A stretch of 11,368 nt of DNA from Rhizobiaceae bacterium. Lineage in GTDB: Bacteria; Pseudomonadota; Alphaproteobacteria; Rhizobiales; Rhizobiaceae. This document shows positions 1 to 6,534 of this stretch, one piece after another (position 1 is the first letter of the stretch; each line of letters starts with the position of its first letter). Under the pieces are notes generated by a model that saw nothing but the letters and a program-made list of their open reading frames with translations, searched no databases and was not told where the DNA came from. The DNA is taken from assembly GCA_014380965.1 (NCBI GenBank), contig JACMIV010000260.1, forward strand, positions 1-11,368, in the 5' to 3' direction. The position numbers were made by a program, and so were the translations under genes.

Positions 1-752
1 CGCCGGCTGTGGAAAGCGCCGCCGAGCCCGACCGCGACCGTCCGGTTGCCGTACCAGCTCGCCTCGACGACGGTCGCCTCGAAGCCTGCGGCGGCAAGCG
101 CCGTTCCGAGGCCCTCCGGACTGCCCGAGGCGTGGACTACGACGTCGCAGCCTTCCGGCGCCTCGTCCGGAAGGGCGAAGCCACAGCCGAAATGCCGCGC
201 GAGGGCTCGCTTGCCGGGATCGACGTCGACGAGCGTGACCTCCGTGCCGGGAATGCGGACGGCGAGCGAGGCGACGAGGAGGCCGACCACGCCGGCGCCG
301 ACCACGGCGATCCGATCGCCCGGCAGGCAGCCGGCATCCCAGAGGATGTTGACGGCCGTCTCCATGTTGGCGCCGAGCACCGCGCGGGCCGCGGGGACGC
401 CGGGCGGCAGCAGCACGGCCATACCAGCCGGCGCGCTGAAGCGGTCCTGATGGGGATGGAGACAAAAGACGGTCCGCCCCTCGATGCGAACCGGCCCGCT
501 CTCGATGCGACCGACGGCCGCGTAGCCGTATTTGACGGGGCCCGGGAGGTCGCCCTGCTGGAGCGGGCAGCGCATGCGCGTCCGTTCCTCCGCCGGCACT
601 TCGCCGCGGAAGACGAGACGCTCGGTGCCGCGGCTGATGCCGGAATAGAGCGTCTCGATCCTCGCCTCGCCGAGCGCTGTCGGCGGCAAGACTTCCTTGC
701 GCAGTTCGCCCGAGCCCGGGGCGGCGATCCAAAATGCGGTGGCGGTCTTCAT
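1..752 (-). CDS. MDR-superfamily dehydrogenase without zinc ligands, 3' end cut by window edge
   Basis: The minus strand is open from an ATG at 752 to the left edge, giving 250 residues and no stop, so the C-terminus lies outside the window. It reads as a medium-chain dehydrogenase/reductase: an N-terminal GroES-like half (about residues 1-125) followed by a Rossmann half with the dinucleotide motif GAGVVG at 152-157 and an acidic residue ending the second strand (LVDVD, 174-178), which favours NAD(H). The segment that carries the catalytic Cys in zinc alcohol dehydrogenases reads SGISRGTE (37-44), with Ser where Cys is expected, and no Gly-His-Glu follows. This resembles the BchC-like, zinc-free branch of the superfamily. 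The substrate is unknown. The start lies 16 bases after the b561 stop codon, so the two are probably co-transcribed; the ribosome binding site is weak. The family call is firm; any specific product name would be a guess. Confidence 0.85.
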   Translation of the reverse strand, partial: MKTATAFWIAAPGSGELRKEVLPPTALGEARIETLYSGISRGTERLVFRGEVPAEERTRMRCPLQQGDLPGPVKYGYAAVGRIESGPVRIEGRTVFCLHPHQDRFSAPAGMAVLLPPGVPAARAVLGANMETAVNILWDAGCLPGDRIAVVGAGVVGLLVASLAVRIPGTEVTLVDVDPGKRALARHFGCGFALPDEAPEGCDVVVHASGSPEGLGTALAAAGFEATVVEASWYGNRTVAVGLGGAFHSR

Positions 753-768
753 GGTATGTTGGCTTACT

Positions 769-1293
769 CTACAGCATGCGTTGCAACGTCTCGTCGCGCT
801 TGACGACATGGTGATAGAGGACCCCGCCCATGTGCAGCGCGAAAAGAACCAGAATGGACCATCCAAGAAGATAGTGCGCAGTGCCGAAGAGGGGAGCCAG
901 CGCATCCGACTTTCCGATCGGGCTCCAGACGGTCACGAGCCCGAACCATTCCAGAGGAAAACCAAAGGCGTTGGTCGCGAGGAACCCCAGCGAGGCCTGT
1001 GCGATGAGCGCGACGTAGAGGAGCACGTGGACGGTGCCGGACGTGTAACGCACGGCCGGCGAACGATCCGGTGCCGGAGGCGGCGGGTTCATGACGCGGA
1101 CGAACAGCCGGACGGCCATCAGCCAGAGCACGAGGAAGCCGAGCGACTCGTGGACGAGATAGAAGGCCGGCTTCACGTCGTCCTTGACGTAGCCGATGAC
1201 GAAGCCGACGGGCCAGACGACGAGGACGAGGATCGCCACCGTCCAGTGGAGGACGCGGGCGGCGGGAACGTAGGGCTCGGTGAAAGGGCGCAT
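769..1293 (-). CDS. cybB: Cytochrome b561 family membrane protein (CybB-like)
   Basis: This 174-residue protein has four hydrophobic segments (about 17-36, 46-66, 86-106 and 139-160) and matches the size of Escherichia coli CybB (about 176 residues). Histidines at the positions expected for the two b hemes are present: His16 (Leu-His-Trp), His48 (Val-His-Glu), His140 and His154. His89 is a further membrane histidine. Such proteins are inner-membrane di-heme cytochromes that exchange electrons with quinone; E. coli CybB has been shown to oxidise superoxide and pass the electron to ubiquinone. Whether this homologue does the same cannot be read from the sequence. A strong Shine-Dalgarno (GGGAGGA) lies about ten bases before the ATG. 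It sits 72 bases after selO and 16 bases before the MDR dehydrogenase gene, all on one strand. A small GC hairpin (1334-1348) lies in the selO gap but has no T-run, so it need not stop transcription. Confidence 0.9.
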   Translation of the reverse strand: MRPFTEPYVPAARVLHWTVAILVLVVWPVGFVIGYVKDDVKPAFYLVHESLGFLVLWLMAVRLFVRVMNPPPPAPDRSPAVRYTSGTVHVLLYVALIAQASLGFLATNAFGFPLEWFGLVTVWSPIGKSDALAPLFGTAHYLLGWSILVLFALHMGGVLYHHVVKRDETLQRML

Positions 1294-1365
1294 CGTCTCT
1301 GGTCCTCCCGTGGATGGATCGTGGTCTCCGGTGCGGGCTTGCCGCCCGTCTGTCCCGCCTCGTCG

Positions 1366-2844
1366 TCAGGTCCCGCAGAAGGTGCGGAACGGCGCTCCGC
1401 CGATCGGCGCAGGCTCGGCGTAGAATTGCGCGTCCGGCTGGTCGTCGAAAGGGTGCGAGAGAACCTTTAGCAATCTATCGAGAGGTCCGAAATCCTCCCT
1501 CTCGACCGCAGCGGCGATTGCCTCCTCGACATGGTGATTGCGCGGGATGAAGGCTGGATTGGCAAGCCGCATCGCCGCCCGGCGGTCCTCCGGGCTCGTT
1601 TCCTCGCGCGGGGTCCGTGCTCTCCAGCGCATCGCCCAAGCGTCGAAGGAGTCGGGGTCCTGGAAAAGGGCGCGGACCTCGGCATCGGCAGCGGGATCGA
1701 CCGCGCTCTCGCAAAGCCGTCGGAAGGTCAGCGTGAAGTCCGCCAGTCCGACCGTCATCCGCGACAGAAGGTCTTCCACGAGCCTCGCGTCCCCCTCGTC
1801 TTCCCCGACAAGGCCGAGCTTGGCGCGAAAGGCGGCGATATAGGCGGCGTTGAACGCCTCGGCGAAACCGGCCAGCAGCCCTTGCGCCTCCTCGATCGCA
1901 GCGTCGGTCCCCTCGGCGAGGAACGGCAGCAGGCACTCCGCAAGGCGCGTCAGGTTCCACTGCGCGATGCCCGGCTGGTTGGCGTATGCATAGCGTCCGT
2001 CCCGGTCGATCGAGGAAAAGACTGTCTCCGGGTCATACGCGTCGAGAAAGGCGCAGGGGCCGTAGTCGATCGTTTCGCCGGAGATCGACATGTTGTCGGT
2101 GTTCATCACGCCGTGGACGAAGCCGATCGCCATCCACTGCGCCACGAGACGCGCCTGCCGCGCGATGACGCCGGCAAGAAACGTATGGATCGGCCGCTCG
2201 GCTCTCGCGGCCTCCGGATCGTGTCGCGCGATGGCGTGGTCGGCAAGACGTCGAAGCGCGTCCCGGTCGCCGCGCGCCGCGAAATACTGGAAGGTGCCGA
2301 TCCGGATGTGGCTCGACGCGACGCGCGTCAGGACGGCGCCCGGTACGGCCGCGTCCCGGAAGACCGGATCGCCCGTCGCCACCATCGCCAGCGCCCGCGT
2401 CGTCGGCACGCCGAGGGCGGCCATCGCCTCGCTGACGAGATATTCTCGGAGCACCGGCCCGAGCGCTGCCCGCCCGTCCCCGCCCCGCGAAAAGGGCGTC
2501 GGCCCGGAACCCTTGAGCTGGAGATCGAACCGCGCGCCGTCGGGCGCGACGATCTCGCCGAGAAGCAGCGCCCGCCCGTCGCCGAGCTGCGGGTTGAAAT
2601 GGCCGAACTGATGCCCTGCATAGGCAAGCGCGACCGGCTCGGCGCCCTCCGGATATGTCGCGCCCGAGAGAAGCGCCGCGCCCTCCGGCGTATCGAGCCC
2701 CTCGGCGTCGAGGCCGAGCCGTTCTGCGAGGAGGCGGTTGAAGCGCAGCATCCGCGGTGCGCTCGCGTGGGACGGCGACATCGCGACGTAGAAGGACGGC
2801 GGCAGCCTGACATAACTGTTGTCGAATGGAATCTGCGCTGTCAT
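1366..2844 (-). CDS. selO: Protein adenylyltransferase SelO (YdiU/UPF0061 family)
   Basis: This 492-residue protein is a full-length SelO, a pseudokinase-fold enzyme that transfers AMP from ATP to Ser, Thr or Tyr side chains; in E. coli its targets include redox proteins such as glutaredoxin. Recognisable pieces are the nucleotide-binding stretch LKGSGPTPFSRGGDGR (110-125), the block HGVMNTDNMS (244-253) with the putative catalytic base Asp250 and metal ligand Asn251, and the second metal ligand Asp260 in TIDYGP. The Asp250-Asp260 spacing equals that of the characterised Pseudomonas enzyme (Asp252-Asp262). The C-terminus is Phe-Cys-Gly-Thr: Cys490 is third from the end, the position held by selenocysteine in animal SELO and by Cys in E. 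coli. The start at 2844 has a GAGG eight bases upstream. It lies 169 bases downstream of ribA and 72 bases upstream of the b561 gene on the same strand. Confidence 0.96.
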   Translation of the reverse strand: MTAQIPFDNSYVRLPPSFYVAMSPSHASAPRMLRFNRLLAERLGLDAEGLDTPEGAALLSGATYPEGAEPVALAYAGHQFGHFNPQLGDGRALLLGEIVAPDGARFDLQLKGSGPTPFSRGGDGRAALGPVLREYLVSEAMAALGVPTTRALAMVATGDPVFRDAAVPGAVLTRVASSHIRIGTFQYFAARGDRDALRRLADHAIARHDPEAARAERPIHTFLAGVIARQARLVAQWMAIGFVHGVMNTDNMSISGETIDYGPCAFLDAYDPETVFSSIDRDGRYAYANQPGIAQWNLTRLAECLLPFLAEGTDAAIEEAQGLLAGFAEAFNAAYIAAFRAKLGLVGEDEGDARLVEDLLSRMTVGLADFTLTFRRLCESAVDPAADAEVRALFQDPDSFDAWAMRWRARTPREETSPEDRRAAMRLANPAFIPRNHHVEEAIAAAVEREDFGPLDRLLKVLSHPFDDQPDAQFYAEPAPIGGAPFRTFCGT

Positions 2845-2986
2845 CTCGGCTGCCTCGGGGTTCCGGCTGGGTTCCTCGTGAACATAGGGTTTCGCCGCCG
2901 CATCGTAATCGCCTCGGCGCTATCGGTCGAAAGCCGCGCTGCCGACGGTCAGACGAGCGATGCCGCGGCCGAACAGCCGCAAAGCC

Positions 2987-3006
2987 CCGGTCCTCGGCGA
3001 GGCCGG
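2987..3006 (-). terminator. Possible hairpin after ribA, no T-run
   Basis: Seven bases past the ribA stop codon, the transcript can fold into a hairpin with a four-base CCGG/CCGG outer stem, one mismatch and a CCT/AGG inner stem. A second perfect five-base GC stem with a six-base loop follows at 2965-2980. Neither is followed by a real T-run (only CTTT after the first), so this is at best a weak or factor-dependent termination site between ribA and selO. Such small GC hairpins also arise by chance in DNA of this composition. Confidence 0.25.
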
Positions 3007-3013
3007 CCTGCCG

Positions 3014-4129
3014 TCAGGATGCGCGCAGGGCCTCCACGTCGAGCATGTGCCCGGAGCGACGCGTCTTCGTTTCGAGATAGTGCAAGTTCTGCGTCGTCGT
3101 GCGCCCGAGCAGCGGCAGGCGCTCGACCACTTCAATGCCGGCGGCCTTCAGCCATGCGATCTTGGATGGATTGTTGGTGAGGAGGCGCACCTTGGCGATG
3201 CCGAGCTTGCGGAGCATCGCGACGGCCGCCTCGTAACGGCGCTCGTCGGCTCCAAAACCGAGTTCCGCGTCTGCGTCGACGGTGTCGAGCCCCTCCGCCT
3301 GGTAGCCGTATGCGCGCATCTTGGAGGCAAGCCCCGTGCCCCGCCCCTCCTGATCGAGATAAAGCATGATACCGCCGCCGAGGGCCTTCAACTGCTCCAG
3401 CCCATAGCGGAGCTGGTCGCCGCAGTCGCATTTGAGCGAGCCGAAGAGGTCGCCGGTGATGCAGGAGGAATGAACGCGGACGGGGACGGTGTCTGAATAA
3501 TCGGGATGGCCCACGACGATGGCGAGCTGGTCGCGCTGGGCGAGACCGCCACGGAACATGACGAATTCGCAATCGCCGATGTCGCGCAAGGGAACCGTCG
3601 TGCGCGTCAGAAGCGCGAAATCGGAGGCGGCGACGTCGAAAGCGTCTTCGATGTCGTCCCTCGACACCTCGACGCAGCCGCTGAACGGACCCTTGCCGTC
3701 CTCGCCCGCGTCGGCGGTGACGATCGCCGGCAGGAGAAGCGCGAGTTTGGCAATCTGCGCGCCGAGTTCGGCGGCCGCGGTGCCCGGCTCGAAGCCGCCG
3801 GCATAGCTGCCCTCGCGCAAGTACCCGATGCGCCGCGCCGCCTCGTGGTCGAGGCCCTCGAAGGGCAGCGAGGCCCCGGTCGGCGCATCGAGGCCAATGA
3901 CGCCAGCACGGGCCGGGGTGAGGTAGAGCCGCGCGGTCCGGTCGGCGGCTTCCACGAAGGCATCGAGCAGCTTGCCCGTGACGGTGTCGAGCGAAACGAT
4001 GGCGAGGCGCTCTCCTTCGGAGACGACGACGACGGGACGCCCGGCCCGAAGCTCTGCCGCGGCACGTTCGACACGAACGGACGCGTCCTGGATGAGGGAG
4101 CCGAGGGTAAGGGGTAGAAATGCCGTCAT
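3014..4129 (-). CDS. ribA: GTP cyclohydrolase II with degenerate DHBP-synthase-like N-terminal domain
   Basis: GTP cyclohydrolase II opens GTP to 2,5-diamino-6-ribosylamino-4-pyrimidinone 5'-phosphate, formate and pyrophosphate, the first committed step of riboflavin synthesis. With the start at 4129 the protein has 371 residues. The C-terminal half carries the zinc ligands Cys223, Cys234 and Cys236 (HSSC, then KCDCGD), the catalytic block DQEGRG (259-264), the RAYGYQ and GLDTVDA segments, a conserved Tyr near 299 (RRYE) and TNNPSK (318-323). The N-terminal half (about 15-175) aligns with DHBP synthase (AAAELRAGRPVVVV) but lacks the acidic Asp-x-Glu-x-Arg-Glu-Asn-Glu active-site motif, so it should be inactive there. 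I chose 4129 because an AAGGCGAG lies upstream and the protein then begins in the usual place; an in-frame ATG at 4174 would add 15 unconvincing residues. I see no FMN riboswitch upstream. Confidence 0.94.
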   Translation of the reverse strand: MTAFLPLTLGSLIQDASVRVERAAAELRAGRPVVVVSEGERLAIVSLDTVTGKLLDAFVEAADRTARLYLTPARAGVIGLDAPTGASLPFEGLDHEAARRIGYLREGSYAGGFEPGTAAAELGAQIAKLALLLPAIVTADAGEDGKGPFSGCVEVSRDDIEDAFDVAASDFALLTRTTVPLRDIGDCEFVMFRGGLAQRDQLAIVVGHPDYSDTVPVRVHSSCITGDLFGSLKCDCGDQLRYGLEQLKALGGGIMLYLDQEGRGTGLASKMRAYGYQAEGLDTVDADAELGFGADERRYEAAVAMLRKLGIAKVRLLTNNPSKIAWLKAAGIEVVERLPLLGRTTTQNLHYLETKTRRSGHMLDVEALRAS

Positions 4130-4424
4130 GTGCTTGACTCGCCTTTTAAGACCGGGACGCCCTGCGATATTCATGTGGCCGACCCCATTTCAAGCTCCGC
4201 TGCGCTCGCATGTTCGTGAACGCCATGTTGCTAAGGCAAGGGCCGCCGCACACCAAATAGGGAGCCGACCAAGCTTCCAAACCTTTTCGAGACCGTCTGC
4301 GGCGAACTGGCACATCGTGTGGGTCATGATGCAGTTTGCGCAAGCTTTCGTGGACATCCAGCGCCGCGCTGCAAACTCTGCAAGCTTTGTAGGCATTGCA
4401 CGTTCGATCGGCTATGCGGGCTTC
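4130..4424. promoter_or_regulatory. Divergent intergenic region between ribA and the TauE/SafE gene
   Basis: This 295-base gap must hold the promoters for leftward ribA and the rightward permease gene. It is visibly less GC-rich than its flanks. Short reading frames cross it but none resembles a protein I recognise. I could not pick out a convincing -35/-10 pair in either direction. The part nearest the permease gene contains a TTGCGCAA palindrome (4336-4343) and the repeated CAAGCTT motif listed separately, which would suit a regulator binding site. A FMN riboswitch, often placed before riboflavin genes, is not apparent. Confidence 0.5.
4270..4387. repeat. Three direct copies of CAAGCTT (9-base GCAAGCTTT in two of them)
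   Basis: CAAGCTT occurs at 4270-4276, 4341-4347 and 4381-4387. The last two copies extend to GCAAGCTTT and lie exactly 40 bases apart, with about 13 of 20 surrounding positions matching. The core AAGCTT is its own reverse complement. Three copies of an AT-richer hexamer within 118 bases is more than expected in DNA this rich in GC, and all three lie in the non-coding gap. A regulator binding site is an inference only. Confidence 0.4.
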
Positions 4425-5261
4425 ATGTCAGCCCTTGATCCCGCCGTCCTCGCCTTCCTCCTCTTCGTCCTTCTCGGCGCGGGCGCGATCGGAGGCGTTT
4501 TGGCCGGGCTTTTCGGCGTCGGTGGCGGCGGCATCTTCGTTCCGGTCCTCTACCACGCATTTGTTGCGGCCGATGTCTCGGAGGAGGTCGCGATGCATCT
4601 CGCGATCGGGACCTCGCTCGCCATCATCCTTCCGACCGCGATCCGTTCGGTGGCCGCGCACAGGGTGCAGAATGCCGTCGACATGCGGCTCCTCACCGAA
4701 TGGGCGGTCGTCGTTCCCGCTGGAGTCGTTGCCGGGACCTTCATCGCCGCGATGTCCGGCGCGGATGCGCTGAAGGGGATCTTTGCGGCCATCGCGGCCT
4801 CGATCGCCCTCCGCCTCTTCGTGGGCCGGCTGCCGTTCCGGCTCGGCGACGACCTGCCCGGCCTCTTCGGGCGGTCCGTCGCCGGCTTCGTCATCGGCGT
4901 TCTCTCGGCGCTCATGGGCGTCGGCGGCGGCGTGCTCAACACGACCTTCATGACCGCCTACGGACGCACGATCCATCAGGGGGTCGCGACGTCGGCCGGT
5001 GTCGGTGCCCTCATCGCCGTACCTGGCCTCGTCTCCTACGCGGTCGCCGGCTGGGGCGAGCCGGACCTTCCGCCCTTCAGCCTCGGCTATGTCAGCCTCG
5101 TCGCGACGCTGATCGCCGCCCCCGTGGCGATGCTGGTCGCACCCTTCGGGGCACGACTGGCGCACCGCACGAGCAAGCGCAACCTCGAAATCGGCTTCGC
5201 GTGCTTCCTTTGTGCGGTAGCGGCCCAGTTCGCGGCGGACCTCTTGGGCCTTGTCAGGTGA
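4425..5261 (+). CDS. TauE/SafE family permease (putative sulfite/organosulfur exporter)
   Basis: This 278-residue protein is almost wholly hydrophobic, with about eight membrane segments, and shows the internal duplication of the TauE/SafE (DUF81) family. The hallmark glycine motif appears twice: AGLFGVGGGGIFVP (27-40) and SALMGVGGGVLNTT (161-174). Each half also has a matching second element, AIGTSLAIILPTA (60-72) and ATSAGVGALIAVPG (188-201). Characterised members export sulfite or sulfoacetate or handle other small anions; the substrate here cannot be read from the sequence, and no sulfur-oxidation or taurine genes are next to it. The frame stays open upstream as far as 3972, but that part is antisense to ribA. 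I chose ATG 4425 because the first membrane helix begins just after it; its ribosome binding site (GCGGG) is weak, and in-frame ATGs near 4330 would add about 32 residues. It is divergent from ribA and convergent with the RbsD/FucU gene. Confidence 0.9.
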   Translation: MSALDPAVLAFLLFVLLGAGAIGGVLAGLFGVGGGGIFVPVLYHAFVAADVSEEVAMHLAIGTSLAIILPTAIRSVAAHRVQNAVDMRLLTEWAVVVPAGVVAGTFIAAMSGADALKGIFAAIAASIALRLFVGRLPFRLGDDLPGLFGRSVAGFVIGVLSALMGVGGGVLNTTFMTAYGRTIHQGVATSAGVGALIAVPGLVSYAVAGWGEPDLPPFSLGYVSLVATLIAAPVAMLVAPFGARLAHRTSKRNLEIGFACFLCAVAAQFAADLLGLVR

Positions 5262-5267
5262 AGAGGC

Positions 5268-5711
5268 TCAGAAAATCACGCCCTTCTTCAGGATGAAACA
5301 CCCATAGGGTCGGTCTTCCATGGTCTGGACGACGGCATAGGCTTCGCTCGCCGCCTCGTAGAAGGCGAAGCGCTCGACGGGTTCGATCGTGACGGCATGC
5401 CCCTCGGCGTCATCGGCCGCTCTTTGCATGTCGGCATGGACGTCGAGGACGATATCGAGGCCCTCCGCCGATGCCATGCGCCGGATCGGGGCCGCGACGA
5501 AGGTGTCGAGCGGAAGGAGCTGCAGGATGGCGGTCGCCGCCTCCAGGGTGCCGACGCCGGCGAGTCGCACGCATTTGCCGCTGACCGTCAGCGCTGCCGT
5601 CGAGACGGCGGGAAAGTTGCGGTCGGCGAGGACGAGGTCGTCGCCATGGCCCATCTCGTCGAGAATGGCGAGAAGCTCGCCGCCGATGATCGGCGGAATG
5701 GTCTTCAGCAT
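5268..5711 (-). CDS. RbsD/FucU family protein (sugar mutarotase-like)
   Basis: This 147-residue protein matches the RbsD/FucU family in length and in both conserved ends: GHGDDLVLADRNFPA (21-35) with the expected His22 and Asp30, and ERFAFYEAASEAYAVV (113-128) followed by PYGCFILKKGVIF. Family members form cytoplasmic ring oligomers that interconvert sugar anomers (L-fucose mutarotase FucU, D-ribose pyranase RbsD). The C-terminal part is closer to FucU than to RbsD. In characterised members the end reads Tyr-x-Asn with the Asn at the sugar site; here it is Tyr136-Gly-Cys138, so the substrate may differ. No fucose or ribose catabolic or transport gene is nearby. A GGAG lies 10 bases before the ATG. 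It follows the GST gene by 41 bases on the same strand and may be co-transcribed with it; its stop faces the permease stop across six bases. Confidence 0.9.
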   Translation of the reverse strand: MLKTIPPIIGGELLAILDEMGHGDDLVLADRNFPAVSTAALTVSGKCVRLAGVGTLEAATAILQLLPLDTFVAAPIRRMASAEGLDIVLDVHADMQRAADDAEGHAVTIEPVERFAFYEAASEAYAVVQTMEDRPYGCFILKKGVIF

Positions 5712-5752
5712 GGTTTCGTCTCCGCGTGTTGAGGGTCGATCCGCGTTTCTCG

Positions 5753-6415
5753 TCAGGCCGGCGCGCCGCGCTGGCGCATCGGGTCCGCCCCGGCGAAGGC
5801 GTCCAACGCCTCGCAGGTCGCGACGATCCGGTCGATGGTCGGAATGGCGGCGACTTCGATCTTGAAGACCCGCGCGACCGCCGTGATGCTGCAGAGGCAG
5901 ATGTCGGCGATCGTCGGCGTCTCGCCATGGCAGAAGGCGCCGGTCGCGGGGTCGCCGGAAAGCTGGGCTTCGAGCGCGGTGAGACCGCGGGTGAACCAGC
6001 GGATCTGCCAGGCGCGCCAGGTGGAATCATCGAAGCCGGCCTCGCCAATGAGATACTTCTTCACCCGCGGGACGATGAGCGGATGGGTGTCGCTCGTCAT
6101 CTGCGCGGCGATGGCGCGCACGCGGGCGCGTTCGAAGAGGTCCCGCGGCAGGAGAGCGGGCTCGGGATGGCGCTCTTCGAGATATTCGAGGATCGCCATC
6201 GACTGCGTCATCGGTGCGTGCCCGGGCTCGACATAGGTCGGAAGCGCGCCCTGCGGGTTGATGGCCTGGAAGGCGGGCTCGTACTGCTCGCCCTTGTCGA
6301 GATTGACCTCGATCTCCTCGACGCCGAGCCCTTTGAGGGCCAGCGCGACCCGGATGCGATAGGTCGCGGAGGTGCGCCAATAGGCGTAGAGCTTCGGCTT
6401 GGCGGCATCGGTCAT
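5753..6415 (-). CDS. maiA: Zeta-class glutathione S-transferase, maleylacetoacetate isomerase-like
   Basis: This 220-residue protein has the size and layout of maleylacetoacetate isomerase, which uses glutathione to turn maleylacetoacetate into fumarylacetoacetate in tyrosine and homogentisate breakdown. The thioredoxin-like N-domain (about 7-84) carries the zeta-class active-site segment as RTSATYRIR (14-22), where the usual Ser-Ser-Cys reads Thr-Ser-Ala; then NPQGALPT (53-60) and the glutathione-contacting QSMAILEYLEE (71-81). The helical C-domain includes GETPTIADICL (164-174), the GST capping box. No homogentisate dioxygenase or fumarylacetoacetase gene lies in the window, so the pathway role rests on family resemblance; other zeta GSTs act on maleylpyruvate or chlorinated acids. 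It lies 119 bases downstream of sthA and 41 bases upstream of the RbsD/FucU gene on the same strand. Confidence 0.88.
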   Translation of the reverse strand: MTDAAKPKLYAYWRTSATYRIRVALALKGLGVEEIEVNLDKGEQYEPAFQAINPQGALPTYVEPGHAPMTQSMAILEYLEERHPEPALLPRDLFERARVRAIAAQMTSDTHPLIVPRVKKYLIGEAGFDDSTWRAWQIRWFTRGLTALEAQLSGDPATGAFCHGETPTIADICLCSITAVARVFKIEVAAIPTIDRIVATCEALDAFAGADPMRQRGAPA

Positions 6416-6493
6416 CGCTCGGTTCCTTCCTGCGGCGAACCGACGTCTTTCGCCGGCTCACGTCCACGGGATAAGGGCGCAGCAGTGCCAGGG

Positions 6494-6527
6494 CAAGGCC
6501 GCGCCGCGTTTCGATGCGACGGCCTTG
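6494..6527 (-). terminator. Hairpin just after the sthA stop codon
   Basis: Seven bases past the sthA stop, a perfect eight-base inverted repeat (CAAGGCCG at 6494-6501, CGGCCTTG at 6520-6527) encloses an 18-base loop. There is no T-run after it, so it is not a standard intrinsic terminator, but it could end or process the sthA message before maiA. Its position directly after the stop codon supports a role; the large loop weakens it. Confidence 0.35.
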
Positions 6528-6534
6528 TCGGCGA

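Noticed and set aside
9..803. 264-codon plus-strand frame at the left edge
   Set aside because: The minus strand encodes the MDR dehydrogenase with its Rossmann motif over the same span; the plus-strand translation has no family resemblance.
1531..3180. 549-codon open frame on the plus strand opposite selO and the ribA end
   Set aside because: It is antisense to a clear full-length SelO, rich in Arg, Gly and charged residues, and resembles no family. High-GC codon bias commonly leaves such frames open.
4146..4396. Short minus-strand frames with Cys/His pairs upstream of ribA
   Set aside because: They are 65-68 codons long and have no convincing ribosome binding site or known motif; the CxxC and His spacing fits no zinc-finger pattern I know.
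3972..4424. Upstream extension of the TauE/SafE gene frame
   Set aside because: The extension is antisense to ribA and then crosses non-coding DNA; the translation is not membrane-like and is not part of the family.
4130..4424. FMN riboswitch before ribA
   Set aside because: I looked for the conserved multi-hairpin RFN element in the ribA direction and could not find its conserved blocks.
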